Origin: Mya arenaria
Lineage: Eukaryota; Mollusca; Bivalvia; Myida; Myidae
Length of the DNA: 64,000 nt
NCBI RefSeq assembly: GCF_026914265.1
Contig: NC_069135.1
Coordinates: 63,106,738-63,170,737 of the forward strand
Direction: 5' to 3'
The notes under the pieces were generated by a model. That model was given only the letters and a program-made list of their open reading frames with translations, ran no database searches and was not told the origin of the DNA. Made by a program: the position numbers and the translations under genes. Shown here in pieces: positions 47,026 to 59,842 of this stretch. Within the stretch, counting starts at the first letter, position 1; each line of letters begins with the position of its first letter.

Positions 47026-48400
47026 CCTCTTATATAATATGATATAATAAGTTAAGAATATCTTAATGACTTTATTTTCAACCAATTTATCAAAAATATT
47101 TACTTACATATTAAAAACGCATCTTCTTTTCTTAAATTTGACTGCGAAAATTATCTTTAAAAGTTTTATGAATACTGCCGCTGTGTTTTTGTATGTAAGT
47201 GACTAGATTGTCACTACATACAAGATCATGGAAATAAAGTGGAATATCTGCCACCTTTAACTTTGTACATTTCGAAAAGTACTGATTTTTCAACAAAAGG
47301 CTGATTGCTTAGAACATTTTAACGAAAATGTTGTTCACTTTGAAATCTTAATATATTACTGTCGAAATTTCTTTAACGGAAATGTTGTTCACTTTCATAT
47401 CTCAATATTATTCTCAAAATTGCATGGACATGCCTGTTATTTGCAGACATTCGGACAAATTTCGAGACAAATGTTCCATCAGCATACATGCGATATTAAT
47501 GAGAGGCTTCCCAGGGAATTTTGGTCTGAACTCGAGGGGATTTTGATATACGATTAGGGTGTTTTTACGAAACGATATTAAACAGATAATTTTATTTATA
47601 ATACAAGACTAAACACGGAAATCTGATTGAGATTTATTTACATTTATTTATATTCTAATTTACATACAAGAAAATAATTAATGACACACTATAAAATCAT
47701 CATTAGGTCAATTTATAGCATAAAACATCAACATATATATAAAGAAAAACAACACATTGTGAATTTACAGCACTATTATTTATTTTAAGTTTTACAAGTC
47801 TATTATCTACAAAATTATGATTACATCATCAATTGTCATTATTGTATCAGTATCCACATCATTTGTCTTCAATTAAGGCAGTAAGCCCCTAATAGGCATC
47901 ATTTCTGACTATGATCAGCTAGAAAAGGTCTTAATGTGTATCATTCCTTGGATTAAAATACAGAATTTAAAAGAAATTTACCGTGAATAAACAGTTTTAT
48001 GTAAACCTGAATTACTCTAGAATCTATGTGCATTTCAGTTTTTTTTTTGAACGACTTTACATGAGCAACAAGAACAAACCTTGCATTTGCATGTTTTTAA
48101 ACCGAACAAAAAGGGATACAAGTTGTCAGAAAGGAGTACTTTCGTAATAATCCACTGGTACTGTGTCAACTTTGATTATTCCCATGTTTAAACGCACAGC
48201 TTTTTAATAGTTTAAACCATCGAAACAGCACCTAGATTTTACCCGGCATTTCCCGGAATGTCAACGTCGGAAATGACTAATTAATGATTAGGTGCATTTT
48301 TTAAAATATAATACAAATCAGCAATTTAATACATTCAAATAAATTTGATTGGGAAATATAATATGTTCATGAAAAATATGTTTTTCAATGACACGTTTAC
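47026..48400. other. Non-coding, nothing recognised
   Basis: AT-rich. No supported frame or repeat beyond chance. Confidence 0.5.
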
Positions 48401-48404
48401 ATAT

Positions 48405-49605
48405 TAAAAACCTTGAACAAACATCAGTCTGCAAAAGTAAGCTCTCAACACATGCTACTATGCTTATATGGGTTTGTCAAATAATAGTAGCGTGGTAAGG
48501 ACTTTTCAATACAGCTTGCTTTCTTTTCACTGTTGGATATGGACAAATAAAAATTATAGGCATATGATAAAATGATATATGCATTGATATTGAGTGATCA
48601 CATTATCCATGAAGGTGATAAAGTAACTGTGATTAATAAGACATGTTTTGTTGGCATTGTAAAGATAATAATATTACAGTTATCTTAAAGAGACACAAGA
48701 TGATTCATATGCAAGGATTTTTTGTCAAACACATAAAATTCCATCGTTATGTATAATGAATTGATCCTTACCACTGATGTATCAGATCGCTTACGAAACA
48801 TGTTTCTTTCGCAGTTTTTGCGCTTTTTTCCAATTCGAAATTTACTTGGGTTGTCTACCATGTAAATCTGAGTAAGTTTAAAAATAGTGCAGATATTTTT
48901 TTCTTCACTCATAAACTTATATCCATGATCAGATTTGGAGTTATCGAAACAGACTTGGGAGGGGGGGGGGGTATAGATTATTGTTGAATAACTCTATTTT
49001 CTTTTCTATTAGGTACAATATTTTATTCATCTAACAATTCTATATTTTAAAAAAATCTTCAATAAACAGTCTGAAAAAGTAAGCTCTCAACACATGCTAC
49101 TATGCTTATATTTGTTTGGAAAATGACAATAGTGTGGCAAGGATTTTCCGATATAGCCTGCTGTATTTTCACTGATGGATATAGAAAAGGAAAGTAATAG
49201 GAATATAATAAAATGATATTTGCATATATATTGAGTGTTTATTTTATCATAGATGGTGATAAAGCAACAGCGATTCATAAAACCTGTTTTGTCGGCATTT
49301 TAAAGATAACAATATTACCGCTATTTTAAAGGGACAAGACAACAGTCAAAGAAAGATTTCGAACAAATAAAACTGCCTTCGTTGCGTACAGTGCATTGAA
49401 ATTTACTTACTGATGTATCACAGCGCTTACGAAACATTATCTTTGAATTCGAAGTTTTTGCGCATTTTCTAAATTTACCTGGGTTGTCAAATCCCAGTTA
49501 GTAAAAACATTGCGTGGATATATTTTTCTTGGCTCAAAAGAAGATACGATTTATACTGGGAAGAGATTATCCACTATTTCTAAACACGAAACTCAGATGG
49601 GACAG
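48405..49605. repeat. Tandem duplication, unit about 642 bp
   Basis: 48405-48960 is repeated at 49050-49605 in direct orientation, for example AGTAAGCTCTCAACACATGC at about 48437 and 49079. Copies differ at many sites, so it is not recent. A run of about 11 G ends copy 1. No gene is seen. Confidence 0.8.
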
Positions 49606-50184
49606 CAACATGATTGGTGCATTTATTGTTCGAATCATGTAAACTGATGTATAATAAGCCTCCGTCTAGCTCGCATTGACGATTCCAGCCTGTTTTGGTA
49701 AAATAGTGTAGTTACTGATTTTGGACCATCTGGTGCTTAGTCCCTAGTCCGAATAAGGCATATTAAATTATAATACAATTTATACATCATCATCTTTATA
49801 AAGCTGCACTCTCACTGATTGGTCGTTTTGACATTTTTTTGGTCGTGAAATGGAAATGATCCTCTTTTTGTGTCAATGTCGTAAATGTAATGACTGCTGA
49901 CAACAGATCATAAAATAAATTTCTTTTACAGTTACGGTCGAAAGTGTTCAATGCATAAAAGCATTACTAACGCTTTTATGAGCTATTTGGCAGTTTACCA
50001 AACAATTGTGATAAGTTTTATTGTGAATTATCTTATATGATTGAGTTGAAGGGATTAATGCAAAAAATGAACTGATTTTGAATATTAGGAAAGCATGTGA
50101 AAACGGTAAATCTGTGATAATGCAAGTGCCATAGTCATTAAAGCATAACCCAAATATTCAAAGTAGAAGCAATTGTTAAGAAAC
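49606..50184. other. Non-coding, nothing recognised
   Basis: AT-rich spacer before the D region. Confidence 0.45.
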
Positions 50185-50300
50185 TTCACGATTTTTTTTC
50201 CAATTCAGGTCTGTCAAGATGACTGCATGTGACAAACATCATCATCCTCTATGAACTGTAAGCCACACTTGTTGACAGAGCAAAGATAACAGTATAACAA
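50185..50300 (-). pseudogene. Relic of a propeller-exon C-terminus
   Basis: CCAATTCAGGTCTGTCAAGATG and TGACAAACATCATCATCC match the end of the propeller exon (compare 50490-50545). Cut off after the stretch for the last 35 or so codons. Confidence 0.6.
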
Positions 50301-50449
50301 TTGTTTCAACTGTTCAACATTATTTCAAGTTATCGGCAAAGTAATTAAATAATAAAATAATTTATACATAAGTAACACTTGAAAACATGCATTTTCATAA
50401 AGCTATATACCACATTTTAACAATGATATCAATTTATGTTTAAGTAAAT

Positions 50450-51313
50450 GCAATTGGTACGTTACTTTGAATACTCTCATGAAATTCTGTAATTCATATC
50501 TGCCATAATGCCAGCAAGTGACAAACATCATATTCTTCTGTTGACAGTAACTCACACCCTATGGCTTCTCTATATCCTCCTTCTTCCACAGCAGTTGGGT
50601 TATTGAACCGGTGAGCGTGTCCAGTAACAGGATGTTGTCACTGTCTCTCCCACACATGAGTACCTTGTTGTCTCCCACGGCTGCAAGGCAAGACCATACG
50701 GTGATCTCAGTATCGGGTCTTGGTAGGTCTGGAGCACCTCTAGTGAGATGCTTAGCTTGGTTATGGTGTTGGTGCCAAGGTCTGTGACATATATGACCGG
50801 AGTCTGACTCGCCTTGGTCTCTGTCAGATTCCAGGAATACTTAAACAAAGGTTTTCCACTGCTGTCATTGTCCACACATTTTTCACCTTTCCCTTCATGT
50901 CCATCAGCACAACATTATATGGGACGGAGAAAGACAATATCAAGTTGTCATCCCAGAAATCTATTCCACGACAGCATCCATCTACTTGAACAGCATCCTG
51001 TAGTGTGACATTTCCCTGAGTAGATACGAACTGTATCTTCTTCTCCGAAGGCAGAGTGACGTCTGCCCTGTCCCCTGGCAGACGACACAGGTCCCACGAC
51101 CCACCTGGCAGTTTCACCTGAGACACCATCTGTTTTGTCTGGGTGTCCACAAGCTTTACTGAGTAATTGTAGCAGTCAGACAGGAGAAGCCTGTCCCTCG
51201 ACAGGATGGCCACACTAGTCAGGAAGCAGTCACGCGTGACAGTTGATGCCTTTACTGGGAAGTCGGGCAGCTTGCTAAAATGGGACTTGGGTCTGCTGGG
51301 CTCTGGTTTAAGG
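50450..51313 (-). pseudogene. TRIM-like locus D, broken propeller exon
   Basis: The acceptor GACTGTTCAG| at 51314 is kept, and most of the exon aligns with gene E. At least three lesions break the frame: a 4-base deletion soon after the acceptor (near 51280), a 1-base deletion near 50880 (ACACATTTTTCACC for ACACTCTTCTTCACC), and a 5-base insertion near 50690 also present in the window-start copy. Open pieces at 51381-50824 and 50875-50600 are the result. No B-box exon or intron array remains upstream: after the MITE the sequence jumps to the HMIT-like intron. An orphan dead exon. Confidence 0.85.
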
Positions 51314-51414
51314 CTGAACAGTCGAAATAAAACTGTAAATGAACAAATACTTGCAAATAGTGCTTCACTGGTAATTAACATTTAGCAAACGAAGATATGT
51401 TCATATTCCATATA

Positions 51415-51589
51415 CAGTCGAACCCCGTTGGCTCGAACTCACAGGGATCCGCAAAACATGCATCGAGCCTCGGAAAATTCGAACCAAGCGAGATATTTAC
51501 CTTCAGTTAAAGGAAATAGGTCCTTTACATCGGGTTAAAGCCAACGAGGAATTCGAGCCAAGCGAATTCGAGCCATCGGGGTTCGACTG
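51415..51589. mobile_element. pogo/Tigger-type MITE, copy 2
   Basis: 175-bp copy of the element at 516-691, with TA on both sides (51413-51414 and 51590-51591) and CAGTCGAACCCCG ends on both strands. It has the same position relative to the propeller exon as copy 1, so it was duplicated with its flanks rather than inserted twice. Confidence 0.8.
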
Positions 51590-51734
51590 TATTTCAAACT
51601 TTACTTAGTGAAACACTGATCATGCTGTACATATATCTGGGGTTGCTCTAAATGGTTATTCGGTAAACGGGCATATTGTTCACATTTTGGCCAATGCATG
51701 TATTTGCTGATATTGTTAAAACACGTATATATAT

Positions 51735-53213
51735 CATGTATATTTTGAGATATTTTTTAAGTCTTACATATTTTAGTGTTTCGCTTATAAATATATATCT
51801 TCTTTCAAATACTTTCAAATAACATAAACAATGTTTGATAAAACAGTATTTTGTCACTTGAAGAAGGATGGTTTCTTTAAAACTAGCTCAGGATAAAGTT
51901 CCCAAGGTTATGCGAAGTTTTGCATATACATTTATATATGTATTAAAGAACACAGTCAATGTTTGTTGCGCAATGTTTTGAAAAGCATTTACATTGCAGT
52001 TCTAGATTAAGCGTTGTTTTCAAAATATATACATATTACTCTTAGTAATCTGAAAATGTGGCCGTTTTACAAGCTTCTTTCATCCTTTCGCTATACGGTT
52101 TCATTAATTAAGCACAGGGCCTCTATATATGGAACAAAAATCGGAAGCTTGCAAATACAGGAATGGATCGTGCGTCGAAGGTAAAACAAATCTCTGTTTT
52201 GTACGAAATTAAGCATTTATGGACATAATAATAACAAATAACAATATTATAACTGTGTATTTAATAGGTTAAAACGCACAAATATTAAATGACTTGTGAA
52301 TGCTTAAAGCATTACAATGATCAACTATAATCTCATTAAATAGAAATTCCGTGTTTTCCGCATCTTTCTTTCAAAATAAACACAGTGTTTTTCATAAGTA
52401 CCGCGATTTTGCATATTTACTAATCCGTTTAATATATTAAAACAATTGCATTAATTGTGGTACATATTTTGGAGTAAAAGTGCATCTTTAATTACATAAT
52501 ATTCACCGAGTAGCGTTGGAAATCTAATAAAATATTCACACATATAAATTTATAAATGGAGATATTTACTTGTGAAAGGATAACCCTGGACAAACAAAAA
52601 CTTTCAATAATTTTACTCTTAAGTTAAGTATAGACTGATACGTTCGAGCATAGATTATTATGATAATTCTTTAAACGATTTTCTGAGCTAAACCTTATTT
52701 ATTTTTTTTATATGTGATCCTCATTGAAATACCAATATGTACAGTTCCATGTTTACCAGAAATTAATGTCCTATTACAGAAGATTTCATGAGGCTGTATG
52801 TTGGTGGCCTTTGTCCAGTTCAGCGACAATGCGTACCTTTATTATATACTAAAAACTAGTAATGCAATGTGTTCATATAAACATCATTAACACTGATGCC
52901 AGTTGATTTGAGAGCACTTGCTTAGCATGCTAACGTCATATATATTAGAAACCCATACCGTATGGTATAATTCAGGTTACACACCACCTACGTTGAACCC
53001 AGAGCAGAGCACTTTTCATTCTTATTAAAAGTTGTGTGTTAAAATGAACTTTATTGGATCAATGTGTGCATAAGACACTTTTACTGATTTACACACCAGG
53101 GCGAATATGCATCAACACTATAACTATTGGCGGGATTTCAGCACCGCGAACCGTCTAGATTTGGCGGGTATTATATTGCCAAACTGATAGTTATTTATGA
53201 TTGTTTATTACAG
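51735..53213 (+). repeat. Segmental duplicate of HMIT-like intron (copy E)
   Basis: Close match to 4820-6431, with small indels (for example about 55 bases missing before 53160). Ends in acceptor TTTATTACAG|. Frames inside are not supported. Confidence 0.78.
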
Positions 53214-53457
53214 GACGTGTAATGACTGTATGGTGGACCTCAGTTGCGGTTACTGTTTTAAGGATGATGAGGGCACAACATTCAATAACTCTTCCTGCCT
53301 ACCGATTGGAACGGACAACCCCTGGGTTTCTTGGATTCACAGTGTAGCCAACAAACACTCCCGGGGGAGCTGACCTGGGCTTATGACTACTGCCCACCTC
53401 CATCTTCCTGGATGCCCACGGTCGGCCTCAGTCTGTACCTTGTCACCTTTGCCCAAC
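53214..53457 (+). pseudogene. HMIT-like (SLC2A13) exon relic, copy E
   Basis: Reads TCNDCMVDLSCGYCFKDDxG and then, in another frame, GELTWAYDYCPPPSSWMPTV then GLSLYLVTFAQ, the cysteine-rich extracellular loop and following membrane segment of HMIT. The frame break at CACTCCCGGGGGAGCTGACC and the lost donor G (CAAC|GTTTG) are shared with 6432-6675. Here the acceptor and the CxxC are better kept than in copy A. A non-functional exon carried along 3' of gene E. Confidence 0.8.
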
Positions 53458-55029
53458 GTTTGCAGATTTTGAGCTTGTCTTTATGTACCATAACACATTT
53501 GAATCATGTTTTGTGTGTCTAAGTGTACCCTTAATCCAGGTCTGCAGTTGACACCATTGGTGGCAGTTTTGAGCGCTTTCAAGCCTGTTTTTAGATATGT
53601 ATCTCATCGAAAATGTATCGCAATATTAACTATATAGCCGGTAAATTATCGCGAAAAATAAGGTTTTAACACGAAACAATTCGCGAACCTATCAGGTTAT
53701 CTTACGGCAGTTATATGCCACCACATAATTGTGTTAAATAGCGTATGGTTATTCTAAAATGTGCAAAAAAATGATCAACCATTGTTGGGCTGTTTAAGGA
53801 TAAAATATTGCGAATTTTGACCATCATTTAATTTGCTTATTCAAGTTTAGCTTAAATGGGCGTATGTAATGCTTACGATGCCGGACAAACGGCCGTTTTT
53901 ATACGCAGGCCACACAACATTTTTTTTATTTTAATGGGACTCGTTCATGGTTGAATGCACTTTTCCGGATTTTATTTTAAATACGAATATGATTATGTCA
54001 ACTCATCAGGAGTTTAAAACTAAGACAGCTGCACCCCTTTGACAAATGTTAATATATGCTAAAATCAGCAAAAGACTGTAGTGATATTGGTTGAATGATA
54101 TTATCACGTGATACTTTCAATGTATATAAGAAAGGTTAGAATATCCAGAGATTTGCGTATAATTCCAAGTATGAGTCCCAGTGGTCGAAGAGTTAATATA
54201 TCGGTTATATATTTTTTTGGCTCTACCAGCGTGACCAAATTTTTTTTTTTTATTTTAATTATATTTGTTTGCTGCAATTTCGGTATCAAAAGTAAACTAG
54301 TTATGATATAAGTCATTTCAAATGAATTACTTGGAAACTATTTTGGGTCCATAAATATGAGCGAGTTCCTTTAAATCGTTTATTACATAACATAATTTAT
54401 ACAGTCGTTTGGCATCTAGTATATTTTGATTAGTCATCATAAGGAAACAAGTGGCACATTAGTAAATGTCTGTATACATATTATTATCATATTTGTGAAA
54501 ACAATCACACTTAGGTCAATGTTTATAAATTATTCAAGCAATGTATGAGGATAGGTACGTGAAATTTCAATATAATCACTTAAGGGTTTTGCATGACTCA
54601 GCGATTATTAGTTTTGCGGCCCCGGTCGATTATCGATCATCATTTTGAGGGCCGTAGACCGTTCGCACGTGAATTCATTTTTTGCTTAAAATCAAATTTG
54701 GCGACTGTAAAATAATGTCTTAATTCGTTCTCATGCGGAAAGAAGCCATTCTGTGGGTATATTTCATACACAATCAGCTACTTACTCCTCAACTAAAAAT
54801 ACAAATACTCATTTCTTATAACAGAATATAACACGAGTTGTCACTTTTGAAAACTATTAAAAGCCAACATAATTCAAACGTCAAACATTCAGTCAAACCT
54901 TTCAACGTGGATTTGATTAGAATATATACAGAATTTATGAACATATTTGTCAGTATTGTACGACACATTGCATTGCTACATTTAGTTCACACAGGATATA
55001 TAGATTACATTATAATTTGATAATAACCT
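53458..55029. repeat. Segmental duplicate between HMIT relic and gene E
   Basis: Matches 6676-7780 and 8548-8930; the 7793-8548 segment is missing at about 54724. No gene is seen. Confidence 0.7.
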
Positions 55030-55150
55030 GTACTAAGATGAATATAATCACGAAAATTCAAATTCAGGTCTATTGCGATGACTGGGTGTGACAAACATAA
55101 TACTTTTCTGTGAACAGTAAGCCGCACTTTGTGGCATATAAAATATAACA
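55030..55150 (-). pseudogene. Relic of a propeller-exon C-terminus
   Basis: AATTCAGGTCTATTGCGATG to CAGTAAGCCGCACTTTGTGG matches the last 35-40 codons of the propeller exon at 55255-55370. It stands about 100 bp beyond the stop of gene E. Confidence 0.6.
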
Positions 55151-55163
55151 GAATTACCATTAT

Positions 55164-55169
55164 TTTATT
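55164..55169 (-). promoter_or_regulatory. Possible polyadenylation signal of gene E
   Basis: AATAAA on the minus strand, about 90 bases after the stop. The corresponding place 3' of gene A lacks it. Single-motif evidence. Confidence 0.35.
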
Positions 55170-55254
55170 ATTAAAATACAACTTTAAAATTGAAAACGTT
55201 TGAATTTTCACAAAGACATTATTATACAATATTTGAAATGAATAATTTCAACTG

Positions 55255-56111
55255 TTACACAACTTTGAAGACTTTCACGAAGTTGTCCAATTCAGGTGTG
55301 TTGCCACAGCAGCATGTTACAAACACCATTTTCTTTTGTGGGCAGTAAGACATACTGTATGGCCACTCTATTCCCTCATCCTTCCCAAGCAGTTGGGTTA
55401 TCCTGCCGGTGTGCGTGTCCAGAAACAGGATGCTGTGACTGTCCCTCCCAACCACGAGTAGCTGGTTGTTTGCGACGGCTGTTAGACCACATGGTGATCT
55501 CAGTATCGGGTCTTGGTAGGTCTGGAGCACCTCGAGTGACATGCTCAGCTTGGTTATGGTGTTGGTGTTCCCGTCTGTGACATATACGACGTTAGTTTGG
55601 CTCTCCCTAGTCACTGTCAGATACGACGGATACAGAAACAAAGGTTTTCCACTGCTGTCTTTGTCAACACTCGTCTTCACTTTTCCCTTCATGTCCATCA
55701 AAACAATCTTACCTGGGGAGGAGAAGGACACTATCAAGTTGTCATCACAGAAATCTATTCCATGACATAGTCCATCCACTTTAACAACATCCTGTAGCGT
55801 GACATTTTCCTGAGTAGAAACGAACTGTATCTTCTTCTCCCAAGGCAGAGTGACGGCTGCCCTATCCCCGGGCAAAAGGCACAGGCCCCACGGCGCACCT
55901 GGCAGATTCACCTGAGACACCAGCTTGTTATTCGTGGTGTCAACCAGCTTTAATGAGCGATTGTTGTAATCAGACAGCAGTAGACTGTCCCCTGGCAGGA
56001 GGGCCACACGGAACAGGAAGCAGTTACAGGTGTCACTTGATGCCTTTACTGGGACGTCAGGCAGCTTACTAAACTGGGACTGGCTTAGGTCTGCACGGCT
56101 CTGGTTTAAGG
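55255..56111 (-). CDS. TRIM-like gene E, propeller exon
   Basis: Acceptor GATATTTCAG| at 56112, phase 1 (G|CC, Ala, then LNQSRADLSQSQFSKLPD), 857 bases and 284 residues to a stop TAG. The blade pattern is regular (SLLLSDYNNRSLKLVD, VVYVTDGNTNTITKLS, ILFLDTHTGRITQLL), and the frame is intact. With exon 1 it predicts 601 residues. It is the closest paralogue of gene C and the presumed C-terminal protein-interaction module. Neighbour 3' is the HMIT relic on plus, so convergent. Confidence 0.9.
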
Positions 56112-56819
56112 CTGAAATATCGAAATAAAACTTTTGATGAACAACAACTTGCACTAGAGTGTATTTATGTCCGCTTCGCTTGTCTTCAACATTTAGGAAA
56201 CTTAGATCTGTTCATAATAAACGCATCTATCAATAGATGTGTCTATGACCTTGACAGAAAGTGCATGTATGAAGCAATATAAGAAATAAACCATGGGCAT
56301 GTTTACAAAGCTAATAATAAATTGTCTTGAATTGTTTTCAAATATGAACTAAGTAAATTGTTAAAACATAATCAATATGATAAACTACAAATGCCGCGTG
56401 TTGTGTTTTTCATATATATCTGAAACTTATAACTTAGTTTTGGTGATAAAAAAGTGTTGTTAACTCAATTGGCATTAGAAAAATCATACTCAAAAGTGTG
56501 TTTAAATTAATCCTCCATTTTGAATACGTAAATGTATATAAACACACTTTAAATTTGAATGAAATCAAAAGATTATTACAGTAAATACTTTGCAAAATCT
56601 TGGTGTCATAGTTTGTGAAACACCCAATAAGATGTAAAAGCCCCCCAGTTCGTTTCCAGTTTCCCGCCCTTCTTATTTTCGCCCGTTATTTTTAATGATA
56701 ATCACCTGCTTTGTCATAACACACAAGTAGTGATCATACTGACACTAAAATACTTCATGCCTCTCTTATTTGGATATTAATCACAAACAAGTCCTAAGGT
56801 TATTTTTATGAATAAACAT
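56112..56819 (-). other. Gene E intron, propeller side
   Basis: Matches gene C 33121-33553 plus 34438-34704 without the hAT-type element (empty site near 56538). Confidence 0.7.
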
Positions 56820-58155
56820 CCAGCATAGGGGGCAGCATCACTGTACGGTGTAACAATATGGAGCAGTATCAGTCAGAGAAGTTCACTGTGTAACCATAGG
56901 GGGCAGTATCATTCAGAGAAGTATACGGTCTAACCATAGGAAACAGTATCAGTCAGAGAAGTTACAGTGTAACCATAGGGGGCAGTATCAGTCAGAGAAG
57001 TCTACAGTGTGATCATAGGGTGTAGTTTCAGTCAGCGAAAGTATACAAAGTGGCCATAGGGGCAGTATCAGTCAGAGGAAGTATACAGTGTGACCATAGG
57101 GGCAGTATCAGTCAGAGAAAGTATACGGTGTACCACAGGGGCAGTATCAGTCAGAGGAAGTATACAGTGTGACCATAGGGTCAGTATCAGTCAGAGAAAG
57201 TATACGGTGTACCACAGGGGCAGTATCAGTCGGAGGAAGTATACTGTGTGACCATAGGGTCAGTATCAGTCAGAGAAAGTATACAGTGTGACCATAGGGT
57301 CAGTATCAGTCAGAGAAAGTATACGGTGTACCACAGGGGCAGTATCAGTCGGAGGAAGTATACTGTGTGACCATAGGGGCAGTATCAGTCAGAGAAAGTA
57401 AACGGTGTACCATAGGGGAAGTATCAGTCAGAGGAAGTATACAGTGTGACCATAGGGTCAGTATCAGTCAGAGAAAGTATACAGTGTACCACAGGGGCAG
57501 TATCAGTCGGAGGAAGTATACTGTGTGACCATAGGGTGTAGTATCACTCAGGGAAGTATAAAGTGTTACCACAGGGACAGTACCAGTCCGCGAAGAATAC
57601 GGTGTAACCATAGGGGGCAGTTTCATTCAGAGAAGAATACGGTGTGACCATAGGGGGCAGTATCACTCAGAGAAGTATAAAGTGAGATCACAGGGGCAGT
57701 ATCAGTCCGAGAAGACTACGGTGTAACCATAGGCGGCATTATCGGTGAGAGAAAAATACGGGGTAACCATGGGGGTAAGTATTCGTCAGGGAAGTATACG
57801 TTGTAACCACTTGGGAAATATTTTATCAGAGAAAAATACGGTGTAACCACAACAATTTAGTATCAGTCAGAGAGGTATATGGTGTAACCAGATGAGATAG
57901 TATCTAGGCAGAGAAGAATACGGTGTAACCTCAGAGGATACTATCACACAGAGAAATATAAGGTGTAACATTAGCCAGAAAGGTATATGGTTAAACCATA
58001 GGGGTCAGAATCAGTCAGCGAATTAGTGTAAGTTATGCATAAGAACCAGTTTCAGTCAGAGAAGTACACAGTGTGACCATAGGGTGTAGTATCAGTCAGG
58101 GATACAAACAGTTTAACCATAGAGGGAAGTACCCATCAATCATAAAAGTATACTG
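56820..58155. repeat. 40-bp minisatellite array 3 (gene E intron)
   Basis: About 33 units, same family as arrays 1 and 2. A higher-order unit of about 80-120 bp alternates GTGACCATAGGGTCAGT and GTACCACAGGGGCAGT variants at 57060-57540. Confidence 0.92.
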
Positions 58156-58238
58156 TGTACTCGAGTAGTGATTTGGTACTCGGGTACTCTGTTGATTGAT
58201 CTAGTACTCGACTACTCGGGAACTCGTTGCCATCCCTA
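58156..58238. mobile_element. hAT-type right-end fragment
   Basis: TACTCGAGTAGTGATTTGGT to CTCGTTGCCATCCCTA, as at 36765-36848. Only the terminal 80 bases remain. Confidence 0.7.
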
Positions 58239-58742
58239 ATATATTTAACAAATATAATAAATCTGTGACTGAAACTGCCGCCTATGCTAGCTATAATATA
58301 ATACAGAGACCTTTTAATAATAGATATATATATGAAATAATCTCTGACTGATACTGCTACCTATGATGACAACGCTGTACCATTAATAAATGTTTATACC
58401 TTCTTAAATAGTCTGAAAAACGGAAATAAAGTAAATTGATGCAGTGTTTGAAAATAACGCATTTTGAGGTCATACCAAGACATACGCTGTTTACTTTACA
58501 CTGCAGATAAGTAATTCAATATTAAACAGAACACATAGAACACTCACAGGCACAAAACACATGAACACACACACACGTTCAAGCACACGCTTCCGATTCT
58601 GGATTAACTTCTGTTTTAAAGGAAATTATATAAATCCCAAGTGACATGGAGAATGGAGGGCAATAAAGTCACATGGCGTAAAATAAAGGATTTAAATAAA
58701 ACATGAAACCTAATTGTGAAATAACTGCTTTGCGTTGCTTAC
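58239..58742 (-). other. Gene E intron, duplicated exon-1-side piece (distal copy)
   Basis: Nearly identical to 59338-59842; part of the 1100-bp tandem duplication. Confidence 0.75.
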
Positions 58743-58772
58743 CTGACACCTGAGGTTTTGTCTGCTGGTCTG
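58743..58772 (-). pseudogene. Duplicated 3' tip of gene E exon 1
   Basis: The last 30 bases of exon 1 (CAGCAGACAAAACCTCAGGT and the following TCAG|GTAAGC) stand here inside the intron, fused to minisatellite at 58773. It keeps a full donor but has no acceptor, so it should act only as a decoy. Confidence 0.8.
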
Positions 58773-59256
58773 TGTGACCATAGGGGGCAGTATCAGTCCG
58801 AGAAGACTATATACGGTGTAACCATAGTCGGCATTATCGGTGAGAGAAAAATACGGGGTAACCATGGTGGTAAGTATAGGCAGGGAAGTATACGTTGTAA
58901 CCACTTGGAAAATATTTTATCAGAGAAAAATACGGTGTAACCACAACAATTTAGTATCAGTCAGAGAGGTATATGGTGTAACCAGATGAGATAGTATCTA
59001 GGCAGAGAAGAATACGGTGTAACCTCAGGGGAAACTATCACACAGAGAAATATAAGGTGTAACATTAGCCAGAAAGGTATATGGTTAAACCATAGGGGTC
59101 AGAATCAGTCAGAGAAATAGTGTTAAGTTATGCATAAGAACCAGTTTCAGTCAGAGAAGTATACAGTGTGACCATAGGGTGTAGTATCAGTCAGGGATGC
59201 AAACAGTTTAACCATAGAGGGAAGTACCCATCAGTCATAAAAAAGTATACTGTGTA
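58773..59256. repeat. 40-bp minisatellite array 4 (duplicate of the end of array 3)
   Basis: About 12 units matching 57673-58155, displaced by 1100 bp. Confidence 0.88.
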
Positions 59257-59337
59257 CTCGAGTAGTGATTTGGTATTCGGGTACTCTGTTGATTGATCTA
59301 GTACTCGACTACTCGGGTACTCGTTGCCATCCCTAAT
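59257..59337. mobile_element. hAT-type right-end fragment, duplicate
   Basis: Copy of 58156-58238, produced by the 1100-bp tandem duplication rather than a new insertion. Confidence 0.7.
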
Positions 59338-59842
59338 ATATATAACAAATATAATAAATCTGTGACTGAAACTGCCGCCTATGCTAGCTATAATATAATA
59401 CAGAGACCTTTTAATAATAGATATAAATATATGAAATAATCTCTGACCGATACTGCTACCTATGATGACAACGCTGTACCATTAATAAATGTTTATACCT
59501 TCTTAAAATAGTCTGAAAAACGGAAATAAAGTGAATTGATGCAGTGTTTGAAAATAACGCATTTTGAGGTCATACCAAGACATACGCTGTTTACTTTACA
59601 CTGCAGATAAGTAATTCAATATTAAACAGAACACATAGAACACTCACAGGCACAAAACACATGAACACACACACACGTTCAAGCACACGCTTCCGATTCT
59701 GGATTAACTTCTGTTTTAAAGGAAATTATATAAATCCCAAGTGACGTGGAGAATGGAGGGCAATAAAGTCACATGGCGTAAAATAAAAGATTTAAATAAA
59801 ACATGAAACCTAATTGTGAAATAACTGCTTTGCGTTGCTTAC
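59338..59842 (-). other. Gene E intron, exon 1 side
   Basis: Begins on minus with donor GTAAGC at 59842. Matches 36849-37353 of gene C. Confidence 0.75.

Noticed and set aside
46722..47042. 106-residue frame of NSSHFL repeats
   Set aside because: 18-bp minisatellite artefact with no start context, domain or splice sites.
54104..54316. Mirror frames on both strands at 54104-54316
   Set aside because: AT-rich duplicon sequence; the same place in copy A (about 7320-7530) is not open, so not conserved as protein.
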